NCBI GenBank assembly: GCA_949825065.1
Contig: OX463841.1
Span: 22,674,078 to 22,738,077 of the forward strand
DNA: 64,000 nucleotides
Source of the DNA: Odontocerum albicorne
Lineage: Eukaryota; Arthropoda; Insecta; Trichoptera; Odontoceridae
Direction of reading: 5' to 3'
The notes beneath the pieces are model-generated. The model had not been told where the DNA came from. It saw only the letters and a list, made by a program, of their open reading frames with translations, and searched no databases. Position numbers and translations under genes: made by a program. Positions 1 through 11,155 of this stretch are shown here, one piece after another (position 1 is the first letter of the stretch; the number at the start of each line of letters is the position of its first letter).

Positions 1-394
1 AAAATATCCTTATTTAAAATTATAGTAAAAATAGTAAAACAGTGAGAGCACGTATAAATCATTGTCATACCCCCTTACCAACCCTATTTATTACTGTTAG
101 ACCATGATGGAGTAACTTGTTTTTAATCCATCAAAAGTAATTCGGAATTGAACGGCGAGGGGCGTTTTGAGCGCCCACCAAAAGTTTATATAAACGCCTG
201 TATGCGATTTTGCACTGAACATGATCATTGGCAAAAACTAGATTATGAACCAGGTAATAAAATCCATCACCCAGGCTATTTTAGTAGACGTTGCTTCTTA
301 TTTGCCGCAATACAACTTTACTCACTCTTTAAAAATTACTTTGAATTTGCATACAAATCATAACGCTATGACCCTTGGAAGGGAGGCACAGATA
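1..394. other. Unassigned sequence
   Basis: No gene recognised. Short overlapping open frames of 66-71 codons between 148 and 445 show no known motif. Base composition at 140-390 is less AT-rich than most of the window, so an old repeat is possible. Confidence 0.4.
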
Positions 395-721
395 ACGGAT
401 ATTCACATTATGGCTCTTGTCTTTCACCAGAGAATTTCGGTTTAATTCTCGAAGGTACCTAAAAGATAACTCAATGGTCCAGATCCGGTCAAAGAGTTCG
501 TCTAGTATCAATACTCACACGCCCTAGAATGGGCGAATGTTGTTGCCTGGTCACTTGTCGAAGTGTCTGAAACACATATACCGTGAGTAACGTACGTTAC
601 GCACCTACTCCAGTGGTTTTTAGGCTGAACGCTCGTTTTTTGAAGCTGATATCAATATGAGATCCCGGCGACGCTCTTCAACATGTCCGTATCACCAATT
701 CAGATATGTCAAAGAGTACCA
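395..721 (+). repeat. SINE-B copy 1 (tRNA-derived SINE, degenerate head)
   Basis: The stretch 470-720 matches, in order and by eye, the bodies of two minus-strand repeats at 814-1154 and 46230-46537. Shared landmarks are AGAGTTCGT, TGTTGTT followed by CTTGTC, AAACAC, CTCCAGTGG, GGCGACGCT, TTCAACATG and GATATGT at the 3' end. The tRNA-like head (about 395-465) is much eroded, with a B-box-like GGTTTAATTCTC. It contains the 12-bp palindrome TAACGTACGTTA near 589. The copy faces copy 2 tail to tail. Confidence 0.6.
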
Positions 722-813
722 AACGAAAAAAAAGTTAAGAAGTATATTAACTAAACCACTTAAGTCATTGTTTTCAGTTACTATTTTTTTCTTCTTCTTT
801 TAAATTCATTCAT

Positions 814-1154
814 ATGGTAGCCTTCAACATATCCTTGATGATGCGTACACGTTAAAAAGCGTAGCCAGGAGGCAACATTTTCTTAGGCCCCAGGAATCCA
901 GCCTTCAGGTAAAGAGTCACTGGAGTAGGCAAGTAAATTACAGCTCGCCATTATACTTGTTATAAATACTACCGCACGTGAACAGGCGATAACACTCGCA
1001 CATTATCGAGTGTGCGAGTATTGTTACCAGATGATCTCTTGAACCAGACTGTGACCCCTTGTTTCATATGGTACATTTTTTTGTATCATCGGGAATCGAA
1101 CACGAAACCCCCGACTGGAATATCTAAGTCTTACCAACCAGGCCACGGAGGTCA
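814..1154 (-). repeat. SINE-B copy 2 (tRNA-derived SINE)
   Basis: On the minus strand the element begins at 1154 with a clear tRNA-like head: A box TGGCCTGGTTGG, then B box GTGTTCGATTCC about 40 bases later. A body of about 250 bp follows, unlike SINE-A. It shares CAAGTAA..ACAG..CGCCAT, the AAATACT block and a GATATG-type 3' end with copies 1 and 3. An internal hairpin (ACTCGCACA against TGTGCGAGT, near 985-1020) is special to this copy. No LINE-like AAAT tail is visible. Confidence 0.7.
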
Positions 1155-2094
1155 TATATTTATTTTTTCCTGAAATAAAATTACTATATTTTTTGTCTCC
1201 GTTTATATTCTTTCACTTATCGCATGAAAGTTGTTTTAAATCAATCACTTTTAATTGGTAAAATATAGCACCATTATCTGTAATAGTACTAAGTTTGTAG
1301 GAGTATACTATATTGGGTATCCCCATTGATATTTTTTGTAGTTATTTACGTCTAGAGTTGACTTAAATGATGGCCGGCCTTTCGAAAGCTTTCCAGCTTT
1401 AATCTTCAGAGTAATGTAAAAAAAAACATTACCGAATATTTATTCATTTTTCAGCACTAAAAATAAAGGCTGAAACGACTTCGAAATCTGATAAAAAAAA
1501 CAGTTGCTATGAACCTTAAAACTTACAATATTTTGACATCGTTTTTTTTAAATATAATAGATTTTGTGTTAATAGGAAAATCACATTTAATAAGAAATTT
1601 TAAAAAAAGGTTCCAAAATCAGGGATAGATCCAGCAACCCTTATATCACCAGTTTAACGCACTGCAAATTGAGCTAATTTAGCCTTGCGAGCAATATTAA
1701 TAATAAAAAGACAATTGATATAGCGTTTAGACAACAAACTTTCCTCTAGGGCCTTCTTACTGAGAATTCGAACTCATTCATACATTTTTATAAGATCTCC
1801 CAAAAAGGATTATCTTAAAGTGCTTCTTAAAGCTACATACACCATCCATGTCTCTGATACTAGGAAGCAGCCCGTTCTACACCACAAAACCAGAAACGTT
1901 AAAACTCTATCATAATCATAACATCCCTCTGATACAGTAACATAGTAATCCACACAAATAATTATGTCATTTTCAAACATATTACATCATATTTTTTTAA
2001 AACATTAATGTTATTTTCTTTTATTGAGAAAACCAAAACAAAAGTTATAACGATCTATAGGTTATTGATAAGAAATTTGTCTTTCAGCCCTGAG
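1155..2094. other. Intergenic, AT-rich
   Basis: No coding sequence recognised. It contains one tRNA-like relic (1619-1687, listed separately) and homopolymer-rich sequence. Confidence 0.4.
1619..1687 (-). repeat. tRNA-like relic
   Basis: Read on the minus strand this has an A-box-like TAGCTCAATTTG and, about 35 bases on, a B-box-like GGTTGCTGGATCTATCC. It looks like the head of an old tRNA-derived SINE or a tRNA pseudogene. No cloverleaf good enough for a functional tRNA could be drawn. Confidence 0.4.
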
Positions 2095-2265
2095 ATTGCG
2101 CATGGCTCTGAAATTACATTTTGAGTTCAAGTATCCGCATTTTAAGAATAGGGTCCTTATCTGGTTTTCACTTAAGGCATCTTAAACATTTTTCTCGTTG
2201 GTTTAAAATAAATTACCACATTGCAATAAATCAGCCAAGTGGTGTTGTACGCACAGAAAGTTTAA
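2095..2265 (+). repeat. SINE-A copy, head decayed
   Basis: The body (CTTATCTGGTTTTCACTTAAGG) and the LINE-like 3' tail (ATTGCAATAAATC..CC then TTGTAC) follow the order seen in the other SINE-A copies. The tRNA head is shortened: a B-box-like GAGTTCAAGTATCC is present but the A box is doubtful. A LINE tail follows directly. Confidence 0.6.
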
Positions 2266-2274
2266 TAATAATAA

Positions 2275-2497
2275 AAAAAAGACTAACAATATACATTTAT
2301 AGTGTAAATGTAAGTTGCAGGCGGGGCTAGAGGACGACCAAGAAAAAGTATGGTTTTATCAAGTGATTGATATTTTGGAAAAATGAATTGTGAGCCATAG
2401 AAATAGTAGGAGCTGTATAAGGTGTATGGATGTAGAAACATGTCTGGCGCTCTGTCCTCTTAGCCCGCTATGGCAGGAAAATGTGCATTATTACATC
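2275..2497 (+). mobile_element. LINE C-terminal/3' remnant (tail family)
   Basis: Translation by eye gives RGRGRPRKS followed downstream by CMDVE and a tract ending near the element's 3' end. This is the typical C-terminus of a LINE ORF2. The same signature (G-R-G-x-P-R-K, C-M/I-D-V-x-E-A, A-Y-P) recurs in at least eight other fragments in this window. The reading frame is broken by stops and frameshifts. Mariner-1 is inserted at the TA that immediately follows. Confidence 0.6.
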
Positions 2498-2499
2498 TA

Positions 2500-3455
2500 C
2501 GAGGCATATCCAGAAAGTAAGTGTACTGAATTTTTGTAGGTTACAATTTTTTTTATTTAAACAAAAAAATTACGTGGTTACCGTAGTACATATGTAAGCT
2601 ATTTTTCGACATAGTCGCCATTCCTCTCAATGCAGGCGGAGATGAAGCGGGGTATCAAATTTTTGATGCCTTCCTCGAAGTAGTTTCCCGCCAACCCCTC
2701 CGTCCACTTCTCCACCTCCTCCTTTACCTACTCGTCGGTTGAAAACCTTTTTCCACCCATGTGCAGCTTCAGGGAGGTAAAGAGATAGTAATCTGAAGGT
2801 GCTAGGTCAGGGGAATGCGCGGGATGGTTCAGGACATCCCATTTAAACGAGGCGAACAGTTCCTTCGTGGCGTTGGCCGTGTGTGGTCTGGCATTGTCGT
2901 GCAGCAGGCAGACTCCCTTTAGCAGCATGCCTCTCCTCTTGTTCTGAATCGCCCTCCGCAATTTTTTTAGGGTCTCACAGTATCTTGCAGAGTTGATGGT
3001 CTCCCCTTGAGGCATATATTCAATTAAAATGATGCCTTGACAGTCTCAAAACACGGATGCCATGATTTTCTTGGCTGAAATTGTGGTTTTGAACTTTTTG
3101 GCGGAGGGTGAAGAGGTGTGACGCCACTTTTGAGACTTCCTTTTGGTTTCAGGCGTGTAGTGTGCAACCCAAGTTTCATCTCCAGTAACGATGGAGCGGA
3201 GAAATTCATCTCCATGGAGTTTGCAGCGCCTCAAAAACTCTTGCCCGGCATTATTTATTTCGCACTTGGCGGGAGATTGGATTGACATTTTTCACGAAAC
3301 GTGTTGTCGCGTCGACACTTCTCAACGTACTGACCTCGAACCGGTCTCGTTGCGGAGGGGAAGGGTCAGGCTACACGGAAGTGTAGCGAACATGTCGAAA
3401 ATAAAATCCACCCGTCGTGAGAGCCTCAGTACACTTACTTTCTAGATACGCCTAG
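2500..3455 (-). mobile_element. mariner-1 element with TIRs and TA duplication
   Basis: About 28-bp terminal inverted repeats face each other at 2500-2527 and 3428-3455; they share AGAAAGTAAGTGTACT and differ at about four positions in the outer part. TA flanks both ends (2498-2499 and 3456-3457). The length of 956 bp is short of the usual ~1.3 kb, because the N-terminal DNA-binding part of the transposase is missing. It is a non-autonomous copy sitting at the end of a LINE tail. Confidence 0.93.
2599..3288 (-). pseudogene. mariner transposase pseudogene (DD34D catalytic domain)
   Basis: This codes for the catalytic part of a Tc1/mariner transposase, a nuclear enzyme that cuts and pastes its element at TA sites. 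Visible motifs are TGDETW (first Asp), HDNARPHTA (second Asp) and HSPDLAPSDYYLF (third Asp), giving mariner DD34D spacing. The frame is kept throughout but has two in-frame stops: TGA at 3046-3048, replacing Trp of the family motif VFWD, and TAG at 2728-2730 after FSTDE. The natural stop is at 2599-2601. The ~120-residue helix-turn-helix N-terminus is absent and a stop lies just upstream of the first Met, so this is a dead internal-deletion copy. The subfamily was not assigned. Confidence 0.92.
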
Positions 3456-3457
3456 TA

Positions 3458-3821
3458 TATTACTTTTTACCATCCCGAAAAATTACTTTCCAACTTTAAA
3501 AAAATATAATAATAATTACCGTCCGAAACAGTCTCTTGTTACCCTTTTTTAAATTCAAACAATATTCCTAAAAGAAATTGACGATATTTCATGATATTAA
3601 AAAGTAATAAGGATTTTGGATGCAAGTTAATCCAGTTAATTAATTACTAAGACTTATATTATGCCTCTTACATCTGGGATTTCATGGATTGAACTCATTT
3701 ATTCTAATTTTCACTTCGGGAAGAATTTCAATTTGAATACACGTATAATAACACAGAAGCCACTAAAATTTTATATCACCAAAACAATATCTTTGTATTT
3801 TATTGAGTTGGTTAATTTGAC
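3458..3821. other. Intergenic
   Basis: AT-rich, no recognised gene. An open frame of 83 codons (3661-3912) runs into the SINE and has no family motif. Confidence 0.4.
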
Positions 3822-3996
3822 GACCTCTGTGTCTTGCCTTCCGACCCCGAGGTTGTGGGATCTGGTCTTGTCGGTACCCCTTAAAAAAATATTAGTCTCG
3901 TTTTTACTTTAGATCTCTTTAACATCATCCAACAATATTTGGTTGAAAAAGATACTGTATTAAACCCGCCAGGTTGTGCTGTATAAAATGGAAGTG
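3822..3996 (+). repeat. SINE-A copy
   Basis: It starts GACCTCTGTG, continues through the anticodon-arm-like CTTCCGACCCCGAGGTTG, and ends with a LINE-like tail (CCGCCAGGTTGT, then GTATA and AAGTG). It is tail to tail with the next SINE-A, about 28 bp away. Confidence 0.75.
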
Positions 3997-4023
3997 TATG
4001 TTTTACATTGTATTGTAAAACAA

Positions 4024-4216
4024 TTTCACTGTATACAGTACAACCTGTCGGACTTATTGCCTCTTGGCAATCTTAACCAACCAACCAAAAGGCTGTCAAA
4101 GAGGCTTAAAGTCAAAATCAATTTAAAATTCTTTAAAAAAAATGGTTTCAACAGAAATCGAACCGTAGCCTCCAGGTTGAAAAACAGGCGTCTTACCAAC
4201 TAAGCCACGGAGGTCA
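4024..4216 (-). repeat. SINE-A copy
   Basis: Minus-strand reading: head GACCTCCGTGGCTTAGTTGG (A box), CGGTTCGATTTC (B box), a short A/T-rich linker, the body block CTTTAAGCCTC, then GGTTGGTTAAGATTGCC and the LINE-like tail to about 4024. Only the (AAAT)n end is missing. It is one of the best-preserved copies. Confidence 0.85.
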
Positions 4217-4374
4217 TCAAGTTATACAATTTTAACATTTTTTTTGTTAGAAAGATCTTTTGAAATTTTCAAGACCTCCATAATTCAATAATTTAGGTAA
4301 GTGTTATATTTTTTGGTAAAGTAACAATTAAATTATTGTACTATATTTGTCTGTAAAAGATAAGTATCTGTGAC

Positions 4375-4620
4375 AGATATTCAAAAATCAGCCTCCGGGT
4401 TTTCCAATTCTTCGGACACATCGCCCACGTTAACGATGGAGTTTGAAAAGGCTTAGTGGATGCGTGGAAGGACAGCGCCCAAAATAAATTATCTGATGCG
4501 CCGACAAGCAAAGGACGGATCAGAAATTCCCTCTCCAATATACAGAGTGTACAAATGGATGAAAAGGAATCGTCAAGGGCTGTCACGGGAGTAACGATAC
4601 TCATTAATAAGCTATTCTAC
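4375..4620 (+). mobile_element. LINE ORF2 C-terminal remnant, second type
   Basis: Plus-strand translation gives FQFFGHIAHVND, then a basic stretch and a frame running to about 4610. It resembles the FGHIARR..DxLEK tract that ends many arthropod LINE ORF2 proteins. Stops and frameshifts are present. It differs from the AYP tail family. The assignment rests on this short motif only. Confidence 0.45.
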
Positions 4621-4624
4621 CGGA

Positions 4625-7600
4625 AATAATTATCGTATAAAAATGATAATTTTTATAATGTTTTGCTTTCTTCAAAAGACATGTTAGTTTAGTTTATTTT
4701 ATTGAATTAATTTTTGGCTTGTAGAGCTTGCGATGAGGAGTTGTTGCACATGGTTTCCATGTATTTGATGAGATTGCAATGCGGTTAAAGTGAGTTTGGA
4801 TGTGAATGCAGAGGATGAATGTTTCAGCAGAGTTTACGAGTCTTTAGGACAAATGTATGAAATTTATCATTCAGGAATGAGACTACTGAGATCTCAGACC
4901 CTGTTTTGTGATGTGGTCTCATTCCTGAAGGACAATTTCACTTTTTTCATTATATTGTTTTCGTTAAAACGATGAAAATCGTAATTGTTAAAATAAAAAA
5001 AATACTATTGCTCAATACTATAAATATCTTCCCGAATAACTCGGAAAATTTTGCTGACATCATTGTTCTGATGGAAAGTTTCATTATTTAGACTTGTTAA
5101 CCAAAACTTGACTTACTTATGTTGTTCCCAGCTAAAGAGCAATGTTATATTGGATAAACTGAGTTCTAGCTACGTCAACACTTTGTGCCGGTTTTAAAAG
5201 ACGCATTTTAAACTTGTGTTTCATGCCTTTCAATTCTTTATAAGCTATTGGGGTCATTTTCGCAATCGTTGTTTTCCTATTGGTCGGTTTTCAGATATTT
5301 TTAATTCTAAGATATCAAATACTCATCATCCAATATACCCTTAAAAATATCATACGATTATTTATTCCAACGTTTCTTCGTAAAGACTCAATTCGTATTT
5401 AATACAATGGATATTTATCAACTACCTATGTGTGTAGAATGATAAGCAAAACTGATCTTAAATATATCAATGTTGAAAATATTTTAATTGTCTTTTGAAA
5501 ATTAAAGTGCAAGACGCTTTGGAACAGATATTTCATGTTTTGCAAAACGATAAATAATTTGAATTAACTTACAAACAGATTATAAAAAATATTTGAATAT
5601 GTAAAAAATAAGTATCAAAACATTGGATATTTTGTTAAAGCTAAAGATAAGTATATTTAACCAGTTCATAGAACGGTTTTCTTAACTTAACACACTATAT
5701 AAATTTCCTTTTGATTGTTTTTTTTTCTAACCTAAAATTGCCCAAAGAGGTTTAAAGATTAAAATTTAGTATTCACATTATGTGCTCCTTAGTTATTTTA
5801 TGAAACATTTAGCATTCTTGCGGTCTTGTTAAAGAACCCTTCGCTGTTTACGCACATTTTTATCCCTTTTGCTTTGTGAAGTTTCGAAACATTATTTTCT
5901 CTCATAAATAGATTTTATAAGACTAAATTAAAAACATCTAAATGTAACCGCAATACTTAAGCTTTTGAATTTCTGCGCTTAATATAAGATATTTGTCTGC
6001 GAAAAAGTTTCACGTCCATTTAATCTTTCGTTTTAATTATGCCATACTTGGGTAGAGGAAAGATTCGTAAATTGGACAAGGAAATATTTTTTTATATATA
6101 TTTAAATATAATTTTTGTCTTATTAATGTGCCGTATCGTAATATTATATAGACATTTTATTAAGTGTTAACTTCAGAATCTTCAAATTTTATATTATGTA
6201 TTACGATTCTTCAAATGTTTAGTCACACTGCACTGCGAGGTGATGACATCATGGAGATCTTCTGGTGTTAGGTAAAGTTAAATGTCGGAAAGTTGGAGAA
6301 AGATCTTGGGTGACGGACTGTGAAGTGAAGACTGCCATAGGTATACCGTTATCAAATGACCTTCAATCGACAGTTTGCTTGAAAAGTTAGCCCTGGAATA
6401 ACATATCAAGAAGGTCACGACCCTCGCCATTGAGATGCTACCGTAAAAGAATTTAAAGTTGTTCTACGAAATGGTTTCAATCATTTGAAAACTTTAATTA
6501 TTTATTCTAAACTTGGTAGTCAAGCTTTGTGTTGATTTAAGAAGTCATAATGACACTGCTAACATTTCGTGACTCTTGTAAGCTGCCGTTTTTATTTGTT
6601 CAAGTAGTTTGAGGTGTTTAGACGGGCATTTTGAGAAGGTTTTATAGATTTTGTATTTTGAAAAAATGAATACTCAAAAAATTAAGCTAATTCAGATAGC
6701 ATAATTGTAATTATGTAATATTTATACATCTTATGTAACGTATCACACAGAACTTGAAAAAAAATATATTTTCTTGAAAATTCCAAATCAAATAGATACG
6801 TAGAAAACTGAAGTCCGATTTCCAGTATTCCCTCTTATGTTGCACTCAACTCCTCGTTAATTCCCCGCTCGTACCGACAACTTGCAGCGAAACCACAAAA
6901 TAGTATGTTAAGTTTTAAGCTCTTTCCTGTCGAAGTTTCATCTTCGCGACCGTTTGTAAACTTTATGAATCTGAAATGTATCTCCGTTTTTCGCATATCC
7001 AGTGTCCTTTAACAAATCCTTAGGCGTGGGCCTTATTTCAAGTTTTGAAATATTTTAGATTCAACGTGTACTACGAAGCGATTTTTTTTCATTTTTATGT
7101 GTAAAATAATTAGTTATTTACTTAATCAAATGCATCGTTTTTATTTTTTCCTTATTTGCATGAACTAAGTGTTCATAACAAAAAAATAGCTTATAGGTAA
7201 TAACGCTGTTTCTTATTTTTATTCATTTTTAATTTGATACAGGTTTAACTCAATTACATCAAATAACAAGGAAAAAAAATATTATCAAAAGTCTAAATAT
7301 AGCCTAATAATAACAGGAACATTTTACGCATGCTTCCCTGTGAAGTGACTCTGTTATATCTACAGAGCTTGAGGAGTTGAATCCTCAATTTATCCACCAA
7401 GATATGGAAGACATCGATATAAAAAAAATCATTCAACAAAGTCATTATATGTGCGAGTGGTGATGCTCTTAACAGCTTAGTTCGTGAATATGGCACCGAA
7501 AACAATCTTAATTCACGGTAGCTTAAATAATTGTCTGGTATACTAAACAAAAGTTTGTCAATCCAGAAAGGGTTTACTATTTTTCGGTTAGCAACTTACA

Positions 7601-8006
7601 TAATATATGTATTAACAGGTACGTATATCGTTTTTGACGCTTAAGAAGAAATACCAAGCATATCTATTACAAAAATGGGATAGAGCCATGGGTAAAATCC
7701 ATAATCTACAATAAAGGTGTCTTAATACTATATCACTCCAAGAGTACTTTTATTTAGAAATCATGTAATTAAACCCTTAAATAAATTTAAAATCGAGACG
7801 TTTCTTATCAATAACATGTCAACCATCCATAAGACCAAACACTCCAGCAATTGCTGCCAGGGCTGTTTAATACCCAAAATACAATACCTTGTATATAAAT
7901 CCCAATTCCGAAACTCTTTTCTCATCTAAAATATAATTGTTACTTTAAACATCATTCATTTTTTGAAGAATCTAAAATAAGATTTCAATTATGATAAAAG
8001 GAGGAT
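4625..8006. other. Long AT-rich intergenic or intronic stretch
   Basis: No gene, TE terminus or tandem array was recognised. The longest open frames are 60-85 codons (for example 7293-7550, minus) with no motif. At 6230-6430 there is a patch of more balanced base composition without visible homology. Confidence 0.4.
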
Positions 8007-8194
8007 GATCTCCGTAATATAGTTAATAAGGCACTGGTTTTCCAGCTAGGGGTTTGCGGGCGTGAATTCCGTTTGTACCCAGATTTAAAAAAAAAGGTTC
8101 CAGTCTTGTTCTCACATAAGGTTTATTTGATACATTTATTGAAAGAAATTGCTACTTGGCAATAAACCCACAAGGTTAAATAAATAAATAAATA
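8007..8194 (+). repeat. SINE-A copy with (AAAT)n end
   Basis: The head GATCTCCGTAATATAGTTAA is followed by a B-box region (GCGTGAATTCC), an oligo-A linker, GGTTCCAGTCTTGTTCTCAC, then GAAATTGCTACTTGGCAATA and a terminal run of AAAT units at 8178-8194. The AAAT run is the same kind of end as the full-length LINE at 10.85 kb, which supports the LINE/SINE pairing. Confidence 0.85.
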
Positions 8195-8196
8195 CA

Positions 8197-9010
8197 GGTT
8201 TATTGATAGCAACATAGTATGTACATAATACATTTAGACACATTTCAAGAACACATTAAAAAGATAATACATTTAAAAAACAGAGGCTATCAAAATGTCT
8301 GGGCTCATCTAATAACACCCTCCCCCCCCCCCCGGCCAAGATACACCCCGCCAATATAGGGCAATCCCAGTCACGGGGACACCAGATGTTTTTCAGCCCA
8401 CACCCTTGAACATGTAGAATAAGAAGAGAAAAAAACACAGAAAATAAATAGATGACAAAAAAAGAATACATTCTAGAGAGAAGACATTAAAAGGTCTGGA
8501 CTCATCCCACAAACATTCCCCGGCCGAGATACACCCACCAATGTAGAGCGAGCTCGACCGCAAGGGCATCGGGGGGCTTCCAGCCCACACCCCCACATAT
8601 CTAGATTAAAAATAAAATAAAAAACAAAAACGTATGGCAGAAAACAAAATAAAAAGTAAACCCACATATACCACTTCAGGTTAACTGTCAGCAAGAACGA
8701 GAAAAAGAAAAGCCTCCAAAGAGTCCAAATTTTATAAAAGTAAAATGACAAATGGGAAATGAAATAGTGGAAACAACATTGAAATAGTTAAGCAGTTTTA
8801 TAAGAATGAATGAGAAGACAACGCACAAACACGCACGCACAATCCCCGATTCACCACCAGCGAAAAGAGAGAAAAGAAGGAAAAAGAAAAAAAAAGCAAA
8901 TAAGAGACCCATTAACCACTGAGAAACCTATTAACCACCCAGAAGATAACACTTTAGAGCATATCTGAAGGTACAACTATTCACCCGCTCCTTCAAGGCC
9001 TGGGGCTACT
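8197..9010 (-). mobile_element. 5'-truncated LINE: last codons plus long 3' UTR
   Basis: The minus strand opens with about 22 codons ending ERVNSCTFRYALKCYLLGG and stop (8931-8999), which is the shape of a LINE ORF2 C-terminus. The rest is a ~730-bp 3' UTR ending near an AATAAA signal (TTTATT on plus at 8199-8204). The UTR holds a duplicated module, listed separately. It abuts the AAAT end of the SINE-A on the other strand. Confidence 0.55.
8268..8640 (-). repeat. Two diverged ~190-bp direct repeats in a LINE 3' UTR
   Basis: Unit one (about 8268-8465) and unit two (about 8468-8640) share, in order, GTCTGG.CTCATC, CCCCGGCC.AGATACACC, CCAAT.TAG, then CAGCCCACACCC and an A-rich end. Unit one contains a run of about 14 C at 8320-8334. 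The units are diverged, so the duplication is old or was present in the source element. Confidence 0.7.
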
Positions 9011-9012
9011 CA

Positions 9013-9066
9013 TATTAAAGTTTCCACGTACGTTGTACTATCTACGAGTACATGGAAACTTTAATA
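9013..9066. repeat. Imperfect inverted repeat (19-bp arms, 16-bp loop)
   Basis: Arms 9013-9031 and 9048-9066 match at 18 of 19 positions (core TTAAAGTTTCCA). No element boundaries are recognised around it. Confidence 0.8.
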
Positions 9067-10846
9067 CGAAAATATAGTACAATACAATATTTAAAACGAA
9101 GAGTTTTTTAATGATATCATTAATAATAAACATAAATTATCTTGGAAACTGAAGGAAAACATAAAAGTGTTTCAATATTTCTATATTATTTTTTATAGTG
9201 ATGTATACACATTTATTTTTTATATTTATTCATGTATCAACACATTCTCTCATATTTTGAGATACTCGAAACAATAAAAAACATCTTATCCTTCATCTTC
9301 TTACTCTTGTTTAAATGTATTATTTGTTACCTTTTCATTTTTTCAATCTACTCCTATCTAATGTTATATTTTTTCTTAGCAAAATAAAGGAAACTTGGCA
9401 AAATTCTATTCTACGAAATAATATTATATCGTGTTTGTTTTTGATATTTGATTACGCTTTCAAATATTTTTTTATAAAGTTCATCTCGACGAGGGAATCC
9501 TCGTTAAAAAAATATAATATGATACTTTTTACGCCAACAGAAAAAAAACTCTGATGAAACTAAATTAAATATTCTTGCATGTATGTAGAATATGTACACA
9601 GTTAAATTAAAAATATCTTTGATTATGAGAATAGAGTGTATATTTAAAAAAAATGTTTTTTTTATTTGATGTGTGTCTAATTTTTAATTATTTATTGGGG
9701 AAGATACAGTATATTTTTAGAAAATAAATAGAAGTACGTAAATTTTCATACTTTATTTATTGATCAAACCAACCATGGAGTTACCTTATGGTCGTATTCT
9801 CACGACTGATAAATCACAACGTGCTACCGTCGTTAACAAATTGCTATTGTCACATTTTAATTGTCAAAGTTTCCGTGTGTTTCAAGTAGGTATTACAACC
9901 AATCAAAGGCAATATATCGGGATTATCTAGAATAAGCTTATAGAGAAACATCAAATCAAATAAAACCCTTTCAGATAATGTAATTGGTCAAAATGCTTAG
10001 TGTTATTTATTAAAATCTCTTCACTCTTGATTGAATCTACTGAACTTTGATTTTAGTCTTAATTTCAGCTAAAAAGAAAATTATTCTCAGTAAAACTCAA
10101 ATATTCGTTCACTTATGAAGTAAGAATGTTTTAGTGGTCTGTGGAAATTTTCATGAAGGATTTATAGTAATTAAATGTTGTACTACAAACAGCAACTTAT
10201 GAAACATTGCGTGTTTTAGTAACCTTCACGGCCTTCAGTGACGTAGAGTGTCATTCCTGGTTTTCCTCATATCTTTATTCACATCTCCTAGCTTTTGATG
10301 ACATTGTAAGAAAAGCATTTAGCTTCATTTTTTGTGTTTAATTTTTAGTTTCGTATCTTTGTATTTTTTTTTCTAAATTAATAAAATTAACTGTCCGTCT
10401 TGCTTTCAAGCTTTCAAAAGAACTATGAAGTTACTTACATGCCATGAAAAATAGCTTAATAATATATTTGAAATATTTTTTATGAGATAAAATATATCTA
10501 CATATTTGTAGTGATAACCAAACGGCTCCAACAAATATTACGAGAGTGGTTATGCTTATGGACTATAATTTTGGATAAATCAACAAAATAGGTTACGGGA
10601 GCCATTTTTTGCTCAATAAATAGTTTATTCCTTTACTTAACTACTTTTTTTAACTATGGATACAAAGCCCTATCTTGAAACACCAAAAATTAATTCGAAA
10701 AAAATAGTGGATATTTTTCCTCAAGTAAGTTATTTCGTCCTAAAAACGCAACAACAAAGTTCTTATTGCAATAAAACTAAATTAAAAAATAAAATAAATG
10801 TTAATATCGAGTCATTAGAATTCTAGAAAAAATATTTCAAATACTT
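9067..10846. other. AT-rich intergenic
   Basis: No gene recognised; the longest frame is 79 codons (9315-9554), low complexity. The patch 10200-10280 is less AT-rich but unassigned. Confidence 0.4.
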
Positions 10847-11155
10847 ATTTATTTATTTATTTAACACTTTCATTGCAATACAATCTGGCGGGCTTATTGC
10901 CAGGCGGCAATCTCTTCCAACCAACCAGACAAAAGTAAATGAAGCAAGTTACGTGGTCGCATAAATCATTCAAATGACTATCCATCCCCACGAAATCCAT
11001 AAACATATACGTGAGAACATGCCCACGAACCCCACAAAGACGGACAATCACCCGAACACTATTTTTCATATAAAGTGAGATATCATCAATCAAAAGGAAA
11101 GGAAAGGATGGTGGAGAGGAAAGGAAAAGAAAAATCAGGAATGAAACACGTTATT

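Noticed and set aside
148..445. Overlapping 66-71-codon frames as a gene fragment
   Set aside because: No motif on either strand; the second frame runs into the SINE-B copy.
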